A stretch of DNA of 64,000 bases from Anaerolineae bacterium (GTDB taxonomy: Bacteria > Chloroflexota > Anaerolineae > Aggregatilineales > JAFGMM01): contig JAOSJO010000022.1 of the NCBI GenBank assembly GCA_027494055.1, forward strand, positions 693,497 through 757,496, in the 5' to 3' direction. Position 1 is the stretch's first letter. Each line of letters starts with the position of its first letter. Both the position numbers and the translations under genes were made by a program. This document shows, piece after piece, positions 9,470-18,512 of this stretch. Below the pieces are notes generated by a model, which ran no database searches, was not told where the DNA came from, and worked only from the letters and a program-made list of their open reading frames with translations.

Positions 9470-11177
9470 ATGGTGCCCAAGATCGTGACGGTAGAAGAGA
9501 TGCGCGCCATCGAGGCCGCGACCGACGCCGCTGGCGTGAGCTATGACGCGATGATGGACCATGCCGGGCGGGCAGTTGCCGACCTGATTATCGAGCGGCT
9601 GGCCGGCCTGGAGGGCGCGAGCGTCGTCGTGCTGGTGGGGCCGGGGAACAACGGCGGCGACGGGCTGGTCGCCGGCCGGCTGATCGCTGAGGAGACCGAC
9701 GCGCAGGTGCATTTCTACCTGCTATCCGAGCGCGGCGCGGACGACGCGAACTTCGCCAAGGTCAAGAAGGCGAAGCTGCCCCTCACGCTGGCAGCGGACG
9801 ACAAGAAGGGGGCCACGCTGCGTGAGTGGCTCGCCGACGCGGATGTGATCGTGGATGCGCTGCTCGGCACGGGGCGCGCGCCTGCCGGTCAAGGGCGCGC
9901 TGGCCGACGTGTTGACCGCGGTCGGGGAGACAATCGCCGCGCAGCGCGCCGCGCTCGGCGCGGCGTACCGCTACGGCACCCCCGGCGGAGCCGCGCGCCG
10001 CGTGGGATGGCGAGCCGCCCTGGGTCGTCGCGGTGGATTGCCCCAGCGGCCTGGATTGCGACACCGGCGAGATCGACCCGGTCGCGCTCAAGGCGGACGA
10101 TACCGTCACGTTTGCGGCGGTCAAGCTGGGGCAGGTACGGTTCCCCGGCGCGGCCATGCTGGGCCGGCTGCACGTCGCCGACATCGGCACGCCCCCGACC
10201 TGAAGGCGCTGCGCGCGGTCGCGCTGGAACTGGCTGATGGCCCATCGGTGCGCCGGCTGCTGCCGGCGCGCCCGGCGGACGGTCACAAGAACACCTTCGG
10301 CAAGGCGCTCGTGGTCGCCGGCTCGACTAACTACGTCGGGGCGGCGGCGCTGGCCGCGATGTCGGCGTATCGCGTCGGCGTCGGCTGGGTGACGGTCGCC
10401 GCGCCGAGTCCGGTGGTCCCGATGCTGGCCCCACGCGTCACCGAGGCGACGTGGCTCTACCTGCCGCACGATATGGGCGTGCTCGCGCCGCAAGCCGCGA
10501 CGGTCTTGCACACGGAAATGACCCCCTACTCGGCGATGCTCCTGGGGCCGGGTTGGGGACAGGAAAAGCCGACCGAGGATTTCCTCAAGGCGTTGCTCCG
10601 CCTGGCGGGGCCGAAGGTCAAGCGCGGCATGGGTTTCGTGCTGACCGAGGCCCCCGGCGAAGCGCCGCAGGACCCCACGCTACCGCCGCTGGTGATCGAC
10701 GCCGACGGGTTGAACCTGCTGGCGAAGCTGGACGATTGGCCGTCGTTGCTGCCGGGAGGGAGCATCCTCACGCCGCACCCCGGCGAGATGTCGCGCCTGT
10801 GCGGGATCGACCAGGAGGAGGTCAACGCGGACCGCATCGGGTTGGCGCAGGCGCGCGCCGCTGCGTGGAAGTGCGTGGTCGTGCTCAAGGGCGCGCACAC
10901 GGTGGTTGCCGCGCCGGATGGGCGCGTCGCGGTGATGCCATTTGCGACCTCGGCGCTGGCGACGGCAGGCACGGGCGACGTGCTGGCGGGCGCGATCCTG
11001 GGCTTCCGCGCGCAGGGGCTGGAGCCGTTCGACGCGGCGGTGGCCGGCGCGTATGTGCACGGGCTGGCGGGCGTGGAGGCCGAGGAGGAGATGCTGACCC
11101 CGGCGAGCGTTACCGCCGGCGACGTGCGCGACCGGCTGCCGCTCGCGCTGGCGATGGTGGCGAGCGCGATACGGTAG
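9470..11177 (+). CDS. nnr: Bifunctional NAD(P)H-hydrate epimerase / ADP-dependent dehydratase, three frameshifts
   Basis: Repairs hydrated NAD(P)H. The N-terminal YjeF_N epimerase domain starts at ATG 9470, six bases after AGGAGG, and shows MVPKIVTVEEMRAIEAATDA and VVLVGPGNNGGDGLVAGRLI. The C-terminal ribokinase-like dehydratase domain shows DGHKNTFGKALVVAGS, VIDADGLNLLAKL, ILTPHPGEMSRLCG and LATAGTGDVLAGAI. Between them the frame changes near 9890 (CGCGCGCC), near 10000 and near 10190 (CCCCC). The middle piece reads PPWVVAVDCPSGLDCDTGE in yet another frame. All pieces are well conserved and in order, so these are best explained as sequence indels; the gene is a housekeeping one. Repaired length about 569 residues. 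Confidence 0.88.
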
Positions 11178-11246
11178 GCCGGCCCGGTGCGGGCAGCCTC
11201 AGCTTTCGTCGTCCAATCGGCGGTGCGAATAGCGGGTGCTGTGGCG

Positions 11247-11585
11247 CTACGGCGCCACGGGCGGCGCGTCGTCCGTTTCTGCGGGCCGGGCCGTGGCGGG
11301 TTCGGCGCGGCCGGTCTGCTGCGCGCGCACGGCGGCCTTGCCGGCGTCGATGGCCTCCTGCACCGGGTCGCGCTCCAGCTCGCGGGCGACCTGCCGGCCG
11401 CGCCGCTCGACCTCAAACGAGATATCCCCCATGAGCTTCTCGACCCGCGTGCTCAGCAGCGCGCGCGTCTCCGCGCCGGAGCGCGGCGCGCGGGCGATGC
11501 CGGCGACCATGCCGGCGACCCACCCGGCGACAAAGCCCAACCAGAAACTGCCCCAATGCCGATCTGGCGGTGGCGTCTGCGTCAT
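11247..11585 (-). CDS. Small YtxH-like membrane-anchored protein
   Basis: A 112-residue protein with one N-terminal glycine-rich membrane helix (GSFWLGFVAGWVAGMVAGIA) followed by APRSG, the pattern of YtxH-like proteins, then a charged helix and an Ala/Pro-rich tail. It is the last of three same-strand membrane protein genes (12440 to 11247) separated by 3 bp each, so they form an operon. Function unknown. Confidence 0.7.
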   Translation of the reverse strand: MTQTPPPDRHWGSFWLGFVAGWVAGMVAGIARAPRSGAETRALLSTRVEKLMGDISFEVERRGRQVARELERDPVQEAIDAGKAAVRAQQTGRAEPATARPAETDDAPPVAP

Positions 11586-11588
11586 GGG

Positions 11589-12158
11589 CTACCTCTTCCA
11601 CTCCCCGTCAGGCTCGAAGCCCTCCGGCTCGTAATCGGGACTCATCAGGCGCAGGATTTCCAGGACGCGGCGGACGGCGGCGAAGAACCCCTGGGCGCGC
11701 ATGACGGGGCGCGCCAGGTTCTGCCCCATGAACTGCGCGGTGCCGCGCACGGTGTTTGCGGTCTGTTGCAGCGACTCCAGGATGGGGATGACCTCGTTCT
11801 TGAGCAGGTTGACGAGCGCGGCCACCTGGAGCACGAGGATAACGAGCGCGAGGCCGATGAGGATGGAGAACCACGCGAGCACGATGATGAAGATGTCGCG
11901 GACCGCGCCGATCTTACCGGAGGCGTCAGGGTCGGCAAGGGCGACGATGACGCCGATGATCGTCACAAGGAACACCACGCCAATCATGACGCCGATGGCG
12001 ATGATGAAATACTCTGTTGCCGACCGCCCCTTCTTGCCCTCGGTGGGCGTCTGGGGCGGGCCTTGCGCGGCCTCCGGGCGCGCGCGCGCCTCGGCGGCGT
12101 CGCCTGGACCGGGCGGGAGTTGGGCCGGCGCGGGTTGTGTGGGCGCTTCTTCGGTCAT
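11589..12158 (-). CDS. Membrane protein of unknown function
   Basis: A 189-residue protein. After a Pro/Ala/Glu-rich disordered N-terminus, two membrane helices are visible (YFIIAIGVMIGVVFLVTIIG and DIFIIVLAWFSILIGLALVI), then a long amphipathic helix (NLLKNEVIPILESLQQTANT) and a basic tail. Such organisation occurs in small envelope-stress proteins, but no family is recognised. Its stop is 3 bp from the start of the downstream YtxH-like gene. Confidence 0.7.
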   Translation of the reverse strand: MTEEAPTQPAPAQLPPGPGDAAEARARPEAAQGPPQTPTEGKKGRSATEYFIIAIGVMIGVVFLVTIIGVIVALADPDASGKIGAVRDIFIIVLAWFSILIGLALVILVLQVAALVNLLKNEVIPILESLQQTANTVRGTAQFMGQNLARPVMRAQGFFAAVRRVLEILRLMSPDYEPEGFEPDGEWKR

Positions 12159-12161
12159 GTG

Positions 12162-12440
12162 TTAATCGACATCCTTCTCGGCTTTGGGAGCGCCGGTAAA
12201 GAGGCGCGCAGCAAACAGGGCAAGCCAGGCGCCGAGGGTGGCCGTCAGCGTATGGATGGGGCCGATGTCCAGAATCGTCACGTTGAGCGCGGCCCCAATC
12301 ACCTGCCCCAGCACGAAGCCCAGCCAGGCCGCGAGCAGGAAGAGCGCCAGCCGACGCGCGTCGCCGCCGACGAAGAGGTGAAACACCGCGCCGTACAGCG
12401 TCGCGAGAATGAACCCAAAAACGAACGCGGGGCTGGGCAA
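12162..12440 (-). CDS. Small integral membrane protein
   Basis: 92 residues with about three hydrophobic segments (FVFGFILATLYGAVFHLFVG, LALFLLAAWLGFVLGQVIGA, LTATLGAWLALFAARLF). It is the first gene of the three-gene membrane-protein operon. No family recognised. Confidence 0.65.
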   Translation of the reverse strand: MPSPAFVFGFILATLYGAVFHLFVGGDARRLALFLLAAWLGFVLGQVIGAALNVTILDIGPIHTLTATLGAWLALFAARLFTGAPKAEKDVD

Positions 12441-12511
12441 GTGGCAGTCTCCCTCTTGCTACAAGTCACAATCTTAGCGTCTCAAAGGCCGGGGGGCAAG
12501 CGGACGCCGGC

Positions 12512-13120
12512 CTAAACGGCCTGGTCGGCGTCGAGGGCTTCGGCGCTCACGACCGCGCGCGCCCGTGGCGTGAAGTACACCGCGCAGGGGCCGGCCTCTA
12601 CCGCCAGGTACGCCGCGCGGGGCACGCGGAACCGGTCCGCGCCAAGGCGGAGGTAGTAGCCCGGCCTCCGCCGGAACAGCCACGCGGTCCGCGCCCAGAA
12701 GGCCGGCTGCCAGCGCTCCGGGGCCGCCACGCCCTGGGCCTCGCTGACGCACATCGCGTTGGCGTCGCTGACCAGGGGCCACAGCCGGACCGCGACAATT
12801 CCAATCGGAACGCCCGTGAGCGTCAGCGCCAGGAGCACCCCTTCGACGCCGCTGGTGTTGAAGAGCAGCGCAAGCACGAGGAAGGCCGGCGCCCACACCG
12901 CCACCGCCCGCGCCACCTGGAGCGCCGCTTCGCGCCGGAGGCGCGCGGCCTGGCGTTCGGTCAACTGGCCGCGCCGGTTGGCCGCAAGGTCCTGCGCCGT
13001 GAAGCCCAGGGCGTGCGCCAGCGCCGCCGGGCCTGGCGCGCGATAGCGGGACTCGCCCGCATCGACCGGGCCGGAAACCCCCTCAGGCTGCGCCGCCGGC
13101 CGCGCGTAATCGACCATCAC
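12512..13120 (-). CDS. Membrane protein of unknown function
   Basis: 202 residues. The central region has two adjacent membrane helices (AVWAPAFLVLALLFNTSGVE and VLLALTLTGVPIGIVAVRLW), preceded by a basic segment with QLTERQAARLRREAALQ. The C-terminal half (FRRRPGYYLRLGADRFRVPR, CAVYFTPRARAVVSAEAL) looks like a soluble cytoplasmic domain. It starts 4 bp after the stop of the MBL hydrolase gene and is probably cotranscribed with it. Confidence 0.7.
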   Translation of the reverse strand: MMVDYARPAAQPEGVSGPVDAGESRYRAPGPAALAHALGFTAQDLAANRRGQLTERQAARLRREAALQVARAVAVWAPAFLVLALLFNTSGVEGVLLALTLTGVPIGIVAVRLWPLVSDANAMCVSEAQGVAAPERWQPAFWARTAWLFRRRPGYYLRLGADRFRVPRAAYLAVEAGPCAVYFTPRARAVVSAEALDADQAV

Positions 13121-13124
13121 CGCC

Positions 13125-13979
13125 TCATCCTTTCACGGGGTGGGGCGCTGCCGCCTTCAACTGCTCATAGCGCGCGCGCAGGTTATTGCGATGCAGGGTC
13201 TGCACCACGCCGTTCAGGGGGATCCGGCTCTTGCCGCAGGACTCAATCGTGACCGATTCGAGGTAGGCGTCGGGGTCCTTCGCTTCGAGGGCGGCGAGGG
13301 CGTGCTTGTGCACCTCCGCCAGATAGCGCAGGTCGTCGTCGATTTTGTCCTCGATCTCGCCGCGCAAGATCACCTCGCCGTGCCCCTGCACGATGTTCTC
13401 AAAGCCCTGGTTCTTCAGCGCGTGCAGCGAGGCAATGAAGTCCTCGTAGCCGCCATCGACGAAGTACGGGACCGGCATGATAATGTCTGAGGCAAACAGC
13501 ACCCGGTCATCCTCGACCAGACACACCGTGCCGTCCGGGCTGTGGCCGGGCGCGTGCCACATGCTGACGGTCTTGTTGCCCAGGTGCAGGTTCAGGCAGC
13601 CCTGGTCGAAGACCACCGTCGGCAGCACGATCTCGACCGCTGCCAGGTCCGGCGTGTTGGACCTGGCGCTCGCGAGCGCCGCGCGGCCCCTGGTGTCGAG
13701 AAGCTGGCGGCACAGGTCATGGGAGACGACCAGCGCTTCGGGGAAGAAGCATGTGCCGTAGGTGTGGTCGGCGTGGTAGTGGGTGTTGATCACGTAGCGG
13801 ACCGGGCAGTTGAGGCGGCCTTCCAGGAAGCTGCGGATCTCGCGCGCTTCCGACGGGAAGACGAGCGTGTCGATCAGGATCGCGCCATCCGACGTGACCA
13901 CTGCGCCGGCCGTTACCTGCGCATAGATTTCGCTGGTAAAGACGTAGATGTCGTCTGCGACACGTTCTCGGAGCATCAC
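13125..13979 (-). CDS. MBL-fold metallo-hydrolase
   Basis: A 284-residue metallo-beta-lactamase-fold hydrolase. The metal-binding motif HxHxDH is visible as VINTHYHADHTYGTCFF. Further ligands are expected in MWHAPGHSPDGTVCLVE (His), LFASDIIMPVPYF (Asp) and NIVQGHGEVI (His), matching the full two-metal set. No signal peptide is present, so this is a cytoplasmic hydrolase rather than a secreted lactamase. Substrate unknown. Confidence 0.85.
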   Translation of the reverse strand: MMLRERVADDIYVFTSEIYAQVTAGAVVTSDGAILIDTLVFPSEAREIRSFLEGRLNCPVRYVINTHYHADHTYGTCFFPEALVVSHDLCRQLLDTRGRAALASARSNTPDLAAVEIVLPTVVFDQGCLNLHLGNKTVSMWHAPGHSPDGTVCLVEDDRVLFASDIIMPVPYFVDGGYEDFIASLHALKNQGFENIVQGHGEVILRGEIEDKIDDDLRYLAEVHKHALAALEAKDPDAYLESVTIESCGKSRIPLNGVVQTLHRNNLRARYEQLKAAAPHPVKG

Positions 13980-14127
13980 TCTTGAAAGGCCAATGGGGTA
14001 CGCTTCGAACGCGGTACGCGCTTACGTAAGGGGGAGTATAGAGGTATCATCCCCGGCTGTCAAGATTTGTGACAGTTTGTGTCACATCCCCGCCCTGGAA
14101 GCGGCCATGCCGGCGGCCTGGGGGATG

Positions 14128-14164
14128 AAAAAGGCCAGGCCCGCTCCGGATTCGGGGGCCTGGC
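14128..14164 (-). terminator. Intrinsic terminator of the 6S-like RNA
   Basis: On the minus strand GCCAGGCCC pairs perfectly with GGGCCTGGC (9 bp), and the hairpin is followed by CC and five T. It begins six bases after the predicted 3' end of the structured RNA. Confidence 0.8.
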
Positions 14165-14169
14165 GATAA

Positions 14170-14347
14170 GACAATCCCGCCATGTCGTGAGCCACTTGAT
14201 TTTGAACCTGCTCTCGCAGGTGGGATGCCCTGCCGGAAGTCCCGGCCTTGGCACGAAGCCTAACGCCTTCGCTCCGGACGCGGACTCCCTTTGTTCGGGT
14301 GTTGGCTCAAAACCGTTGGTGCGGCTTCACGTGCACGGCAGGTTGCC
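14170..14347 (-). ncRNA. ssrS: Probable 6S RNA (about 178 nt rod-shaped RNA)
   Basis: Between a consensus promoter and a terminator lies a non-coding segment that folds end-to-end into a rod. The 5' end GGCAACCTGCCGTG pairs with the 3' end CATGGCGGGATTGTC. Then CGTGAAGCCGC pairs with GTGGCTCACG, and GGTTTTGAGCC with GGTTCAAAATC. The apical part GGGAGTCC pairs with GGACTTCC and holds a CGAAG/CTTCG hairpin. A small ACCTGC-GAGA-GCAGGT hairpin competes on the 3' side. A closing stem, an irregular central region and an apical stem at this length are the hallmarks of 6S RNA, which binds RNA polymerase. The assignment is structural inference; no covariance search was possible. Confidence 0.65.
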
Positions 14348-14350
14348 TTC

Positions 14351-14379
14351 TTTATACCACCATTCATGCCGCCCCGCAA
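14351..14379 (-). promoter_or_regulatory. Sigma70-type promoter of the 6S-like RNA
   Basis: On the minus strand TTGCGG (14379-14374) and TATAAA (14356-14351) are spaced 17 bases apart. Transcription would begin about 4-7 bases downstream, exactly where the paired 5' end of the structured RNA begins. It lies between the RNA and the stop of the L,D-transpeptidase gene. Confidence 0.7.
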
Positions 14380-14422
14380 CACGATTCGCCGGTTTTCAGA
14401 AAACATTCATCTTTCGCCCGGC

Positions 14423-15502
14423 TCAGCGGTACTCGTGGCTGCTGTGCACGTGGACGTAGGTGCCTTCATCGGCCCAGTGGTACAGCCACAACGAGTCGGC
14501 TGGCGCAAGGTTGACGCAGCCGTGGCTGCGCCGGTAGCCAAATCCGTCATGCCAGTACGCGCCGTGCAGCGCCGACTCGCCGTCGAAGAACAGGTTCCAC
14601 GGCACGTTTTCCAGGTAGTAGTAGTCAGACTGTCCCTCGCTGCCGGACATGGGCGTGTCGGCGACCTTATACCACACCCGGAACACGCCCTCGTTCGTTG
14701 ACCACTGCTCCAGGCCCGAAGCGACGAGCGTCGCGTAGACCATCGTGTCGTCTACATAGGCCGTGAGGGTCTGCTCGTACAGGTCGATGTCGATCCAGCG
14801 CCCGCTCACGCCCTCCGGGACCGGGTTCTTGCGCACCTTGCCGAGCCAGCTCTCCTTCGCCCATTGGTCGGGCGCGATCATGTAGTAGCGCCACTCGTTC
14901 ACCCACTCCGTCGCGTAGATGGTCACCATCTTGTAGCGCCCAAGGAAGGGCGCATCCTTGTTCGGCTCGCCGCCGGGCGTGCGCAGGGGCTGGTTGGGCT
15001 GCAAAATCCACGCGAATTCGTAATCCGGCCAGCCGTCGATCTCCACGCCGCGAAGCCGTGACGGCTGCCGCCAATCCAGGTCCGCGGTGCGCATCCACTC
15101 GCCGCCGTTGATCCACGTCCACGACTCGCCGTTGGCCTGCTGGCTGCCGCCGGTCGAGACGAAGATGAAGCCGGTGCCCATCGTGCGGATGATCGACCCG
15201 CCCGGCGCGTTGAAAACCGGCGCGTCTGGCGCGATGACGCGCGCGTAGGATTTCTCGATAGCGTCATCGACCGTCACATCGATCAGGCGGAGCGGCAGCA
15301 CGTCCAGCGGGTGCGCCGGCATGGTCTCGACCGCGCGCAACTCGATCGAGGAAACGCCGAACAAGGCGCTCTCGGCATCGCCGGAGGTGGGCGGGTCGCC
15401 GACGGGGACGGGGTCGCCGGGCAGGGCGACCGCGCGCCCCTCCATCCCGGCAAACGACAGGACCAACACCACAACTGCCGATAGAATCGCGATCCGCTTC
15501 AT
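14423..15502 (-). CDS. L,D-transpeptidase (YkuD domain), exported
   Basis: 359 residues with an N-terminal signal sequence (MKRIAILSAVVVLVLSFAG). An SH3-like region follows (YARVIAPDAPVFNAPGG), and the YkuD catalytic domain occupies roughly residues 215-355. Its signature is complete: IDIDLYEQTLTAYVDDTMVY at the domain start, the conserved histidine in LHGAYWHDGFG, and SHGCVNLAPADS with the catalytic cysteine. The enzyme forms L,D cross-links in peptidoglycan or attaches proteins to it, outside the membrane. The start is ATG 15502. The neighbouring 6S RNA lies downstream with its own promoter. Confidence 0.9.
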   Translation of the reverse strand: MKRIAILSAVVVLVLSFAGMEGRAVALPGDPVPVGDPPTSGDAESALFGVSSIELRAVETMPAHPLDVLPLRLIDVTVDDAIEKSYARVIAPDAPVFNAPGGSIIRTMGTGFIFVSTGGSQQANGESWTWINGGEWMRTADLDWRQPSRLRGVEIDGWPDYEFAWILQPNQPLRTPGGEPNKDAPFLGRYKMVTIYATEWVNEWRYYMIAPDQWAKESWLGKVRKNPVPEGVSGRWIDIDLYEQTLTAYVDDTMVYATLVASGLEQWSTNEGVFRVWYKVADTPMSGSEGQSDYYYLENVPWNLFFDGESALHGAYWHDGFGYRRSHGCVNLAPADSLWLYHWADEGTYVHVHSSHEYR

Positions 15503-15685
15503 CGTCCGATACCCATTTCAACCTGACACTTCGCATCCGATTATAGCATGACTCGCCCGTGATCGGCCCAAGGTGAGCGACGCTACTCTCTCCCTCCGAA
15601 AAAGGGGTTTGTCCCCCGACCCCCCCAGATGGCCCGATGTCCACCCCGCAATGGCGGCGTCATGTCCGCATTGGCGCACAGGCGC

Positions 15686-15691
15686 TATAAT
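15686..15691 (+). promoter_or_regulatory. -10 box giving a nearly leaderless transcript
   Basis: TATAAT at 15686-15691 is only nine bases before the ATG at 15701, so transcription should start within about 3 bases of the start codon. No Shine-Dalgarno sequence is present, which supports a leaderless mRNA and the choice of ATG 15701 rather than an upstream start. Confidence 0.55.
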
Positions 15692-15700
15692 CCAGCCAGC

Positions 15701-16480
15701 ATGATGATTACGTCACCCCAGAACCCGCGCATCAAGCTCGCCCGCGCGCTGCTCACGCAGCGCAAGGCCCGCTACCGCGAACAGCGCTGCGCGCTCGAAG
15801 GCGCGCGGCTGATTGGCGACGCGCTGGACGCCGGCGCGGTCCCGGATTTCGCGCTGTTCACCGCCGGCTTCGCCGGGAGCGACCTGGGGCCGGGCCTGCT
15901 GGAGGCGCTGCGCGCGGCGGGCGCGGACTGCCTGGAAGTAGACCCCGCCCTGATGGACGCCCTTCCGGGCGTCGAGACCCCGCCTGGCATCCTGGCCGTG
16001 TGCCCCCTGCCCGCTCTCGACCCGCCCGCGCACCCGACGCTCGCCCTGGTCGTTGACCGGCTCGCCGATCCGGGCAACCTGGGCGCGATCCTGCGCACCG
16101 CCAGCGCCGCCGGCGTGGCGTTGATCGCGCTCGCCCCCGGCACGGTGGACCCGTACAACCCGAAGACGCTCCGCGCCGGGATGGGCGCGCACTTCCGCGC
16201 GCCGGTGGCCTTCATGAAGTGGGAGGCGCTGCCGCCGCTTCCGCTCGTCCTCGCCGAAGCGGACGCCGCAACCGACTACACGGCGTTCGACTGGACGCAG
16301 CCCGCCGCGCTCGTCATCGGCGGGGAGGCGCACGGCTTCTCGCCGGAAGCCCGGCAGCGCGCGGCGACGCGCGTCCGCATTCCGATGGGGCGCGCCACCG
16401 AGAGCCTCAACGCCGCCGCCGCCGCCGCCGTGATCCTGTTCGAGGCGCGGCGACAGCGGGAGGCCGCAGAGCACGCCTGA
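15701..16480 (+). CDS. SpoU/TrmH-family RNA 2'-O-methyltransferase
   Basis: 259 residues from ATG 15701 (MMITSPQNPRIKLARALLTQ). The N-terminal substrate-binding domain contains RYREQRCALEGARLIGDALD, and the C-terminal SPOUT domain carries the three motifs: LALVVDRLADPGNLGAILRT (motif 1), AALVIGGEAHGFSP (motif 2) and VRIPMGRATESLNAAAAAAV (motif 3, trefoil knot). It methylates a ribose in rRNA or tRNA using S-adenosylmethionine. The exact target site is not predictable. The frame is intact. Confidence 0.9.
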   Translation: MMITSPQNPRIKLARALLTQRKARYREQRCALEGARLIGDALDAGAVPDFALFTAGFAGSDLGPGLLEALRAAGADCLEVDPALMDALPGVETPPGILAVCPLPALDPPAHPTLALVVDRLADPGNLGAILRTASAAGVALIALAPGTVDPYNPKTLRAGMGAHFRAPVAFMKWEALPPLPLVLAEADAATDYTAFDWTQPAALVIGGEAHGFSPEARQRAATRVRIPMGRATESLNAAAAAAVILFEARRQREAAEHA

Positions 16481-16487
16481 CGCCCGC

Positions 16488-18498
16488 TCACCGCTGCACA
16501 CCCCCAGCCGCCCACGCGCCGAGCCAGACCGCGTCCGCCGGGCCGCCCGCGACCGGGAGGCGCGCCACATCGCCTTCGGTATAGACGCCCAGGAACAGGT
16601 CGTAACGCGCGTCATCAGCCCGGTTGGCGGGGAGGGGCAGCGTGTGGCGCTGCACGATCAGGTCGCCCGGTGTCAGCTCGAACTCGGCGGGGGCGAGGCC
16701 GTCGTGCTGCGCGACCAGCGCGCCGTCCGGCCCCACCGCGTGCACGAAGGTCGATACGAATGGCGGGCGCGCGGTCACCCGCCAGTAGCTCAGCAGCGCG
16801 ATCTCGTCATCCGTGGCCGGCTGGAACGCGACGCCCAACAGCGCCAGCGTCCCACCGAAGTCGACCGGCGCGCTGAGCTGCGTCGCGCGGTCCGGCGCGT
16901 AGACCGGGTCGAGCGCCCCGGCTTGCTGTGAGGCTGCCGCGGTATCGACCGCGTACACCGTCAACACCGGCAGCCCCCGGCTGTCGCGCGCCGCGCTCTC
17001 GTAGACCGGGCCATCCAGGAAGCGGGCGCGCAGCGCCGCCGCCGGGGGCGCGTCCGGATGGTGCGCGTAGTAGAGCGGCGCGCCGCCCTCAGCGGGGATG
17101 ACAATGCCGTCGCCGCCAAAGGTGCGCCGCAGCGCAACGTCATTGCGAAAGACCTGCCGGTCCAACTGGCGCCACTTGATGTAGTCGAACGCGGCGTAAT
17201 CGTTGAAGATGAACGCCGCTTCCTCCGGCGCGCGGTCGATGAAATCAGCCATCTCCGCGTACCAGCGATACGTCATCCACGCCTGGTCGGGGGTGGTCGA
17301 TCCACACGCCGAAGTAATCACCGGCGACCGCCACGCCGGTCACGGCGAGCGCCGCCGCCGCGCCTATCGCCAGCAACGCCCGCTGCCGGCCCCGCAGCGC
17401 GTGCTCAAGCGCCGCCAGCGGAACCGCCGCGATCACCAGGACCGCCGGCAGCGCGCCGATGGCGCGGTGGGTGCTGGGCGGCGCGTCCGTGGCCGCGCTG
17501 GGCGCGAGCATCACCAGGCCGAGGAGCAGCAGCAGCGCCCCCGCCGGGGCGCGTCGCCGGTTCCTGCCGGCGCGCAACGCCCACCACGCGCAGACGAGCG
17601 CGCCGACGAGGAAGAGCGCCAGCGCGGGCGGCTCGAACACGGCGCGCCCCGGCAGGTTGTAGAACCACACGTGGTCCCCCGGCCCCCAGAACATGCCCAG
17701 CGTCTTGAGCATCCCGTCGAGCAGCGGGCCGGGGTCGCCGGCGCGGAGCGCCTCGACCGGCTGGTTGACCATGCCCATGCGCCACGTCAGGTCGGGGCTG
17801 GTATAGACGTAGAGCAGGAACGGCCCGGCCACCGCCACCGCCGCCAGCGCGTAGAGCGCAATCCCCCGCCACCGTGCGCGCCACGTGGCCCGGTCCGCCA
17901 GCCACAGGTATGCCAGGAACGCGACCAGGACCACCGGGAAGCCGAGCGCCGCCGTGAAGGTGTACTGCGTCAGCCCTGCGGCAACGCCGCCCAGCGCGAA
18001 GTTGCGCCGCGCGTGCCTGGCCGGGCCGTACAGCCCGCGCCACAACCCCATGAGCGCGAGCACGATGCAGAACGGCAGGGTGATGGTGCGGATCGCCATG
18101 CGGCTGAAGGCCAGCGGCCACCACAGCACGCCGGCCAGCCCGGCGGCGAACAGCCCCGCCATCCGGGAGCCGGTCAGCCACGCCGCCCAGACGTACACCA
18201 GCGCGATGAACACCATCCCATAGAGCACCGCCGGCCAGCGCAACGCGAGCACGTTGTCGCCCAGGGCCAGCACCGCCAGGACCTCCGACAGGTTGAACAT
18301 CGGCTCGCGGCCCGCGCCCCAGTCATAGCGCAGGCTGAAGTCGCCGGCCAGCATGTTCTGGACGATCTCGCCGTTGATGACCTCATCGGTGTAGAGGGGG
18401 TAGTCGGTCAGGCGGTGCACGCGCAGGACGAACCCGGCGAGCGCGATGAGGATGAACGCCGCCAGGTAGCGCGCCGGCTTTCGGGTCGCGTAGGCCAT
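16488..18498 (-). CDS. GT39-like membrane glycosyltransferase, one frameshift
   Basis: The frame begins at ATG 18498 (MAYATRKPARYLAAFILIAL). About ten membrane helices follow; the first extracytoplasmic loop holds TDYPLYTDEVINGEIVQNML, whose DE pair matches the catalytic acidic motif of GT-C (PMT/ArnT-like) enzymes. After a single-base frameshift near 17295 (DYFGVWIDHP to AWMTYRWYAEMADFIDRAPE) the C-terminal part is soluble, with a beta-rich domain (PVDFGGTLALLGVAFQPATD). Repaired length about 670 residues. It should use a lipid-linked sugar donor at the membrane. It follows a related gene by 14 bp. Confidence 0.75.
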
Positions 18499-18512
18499 CC
18501 CCTGCGCCCCGA

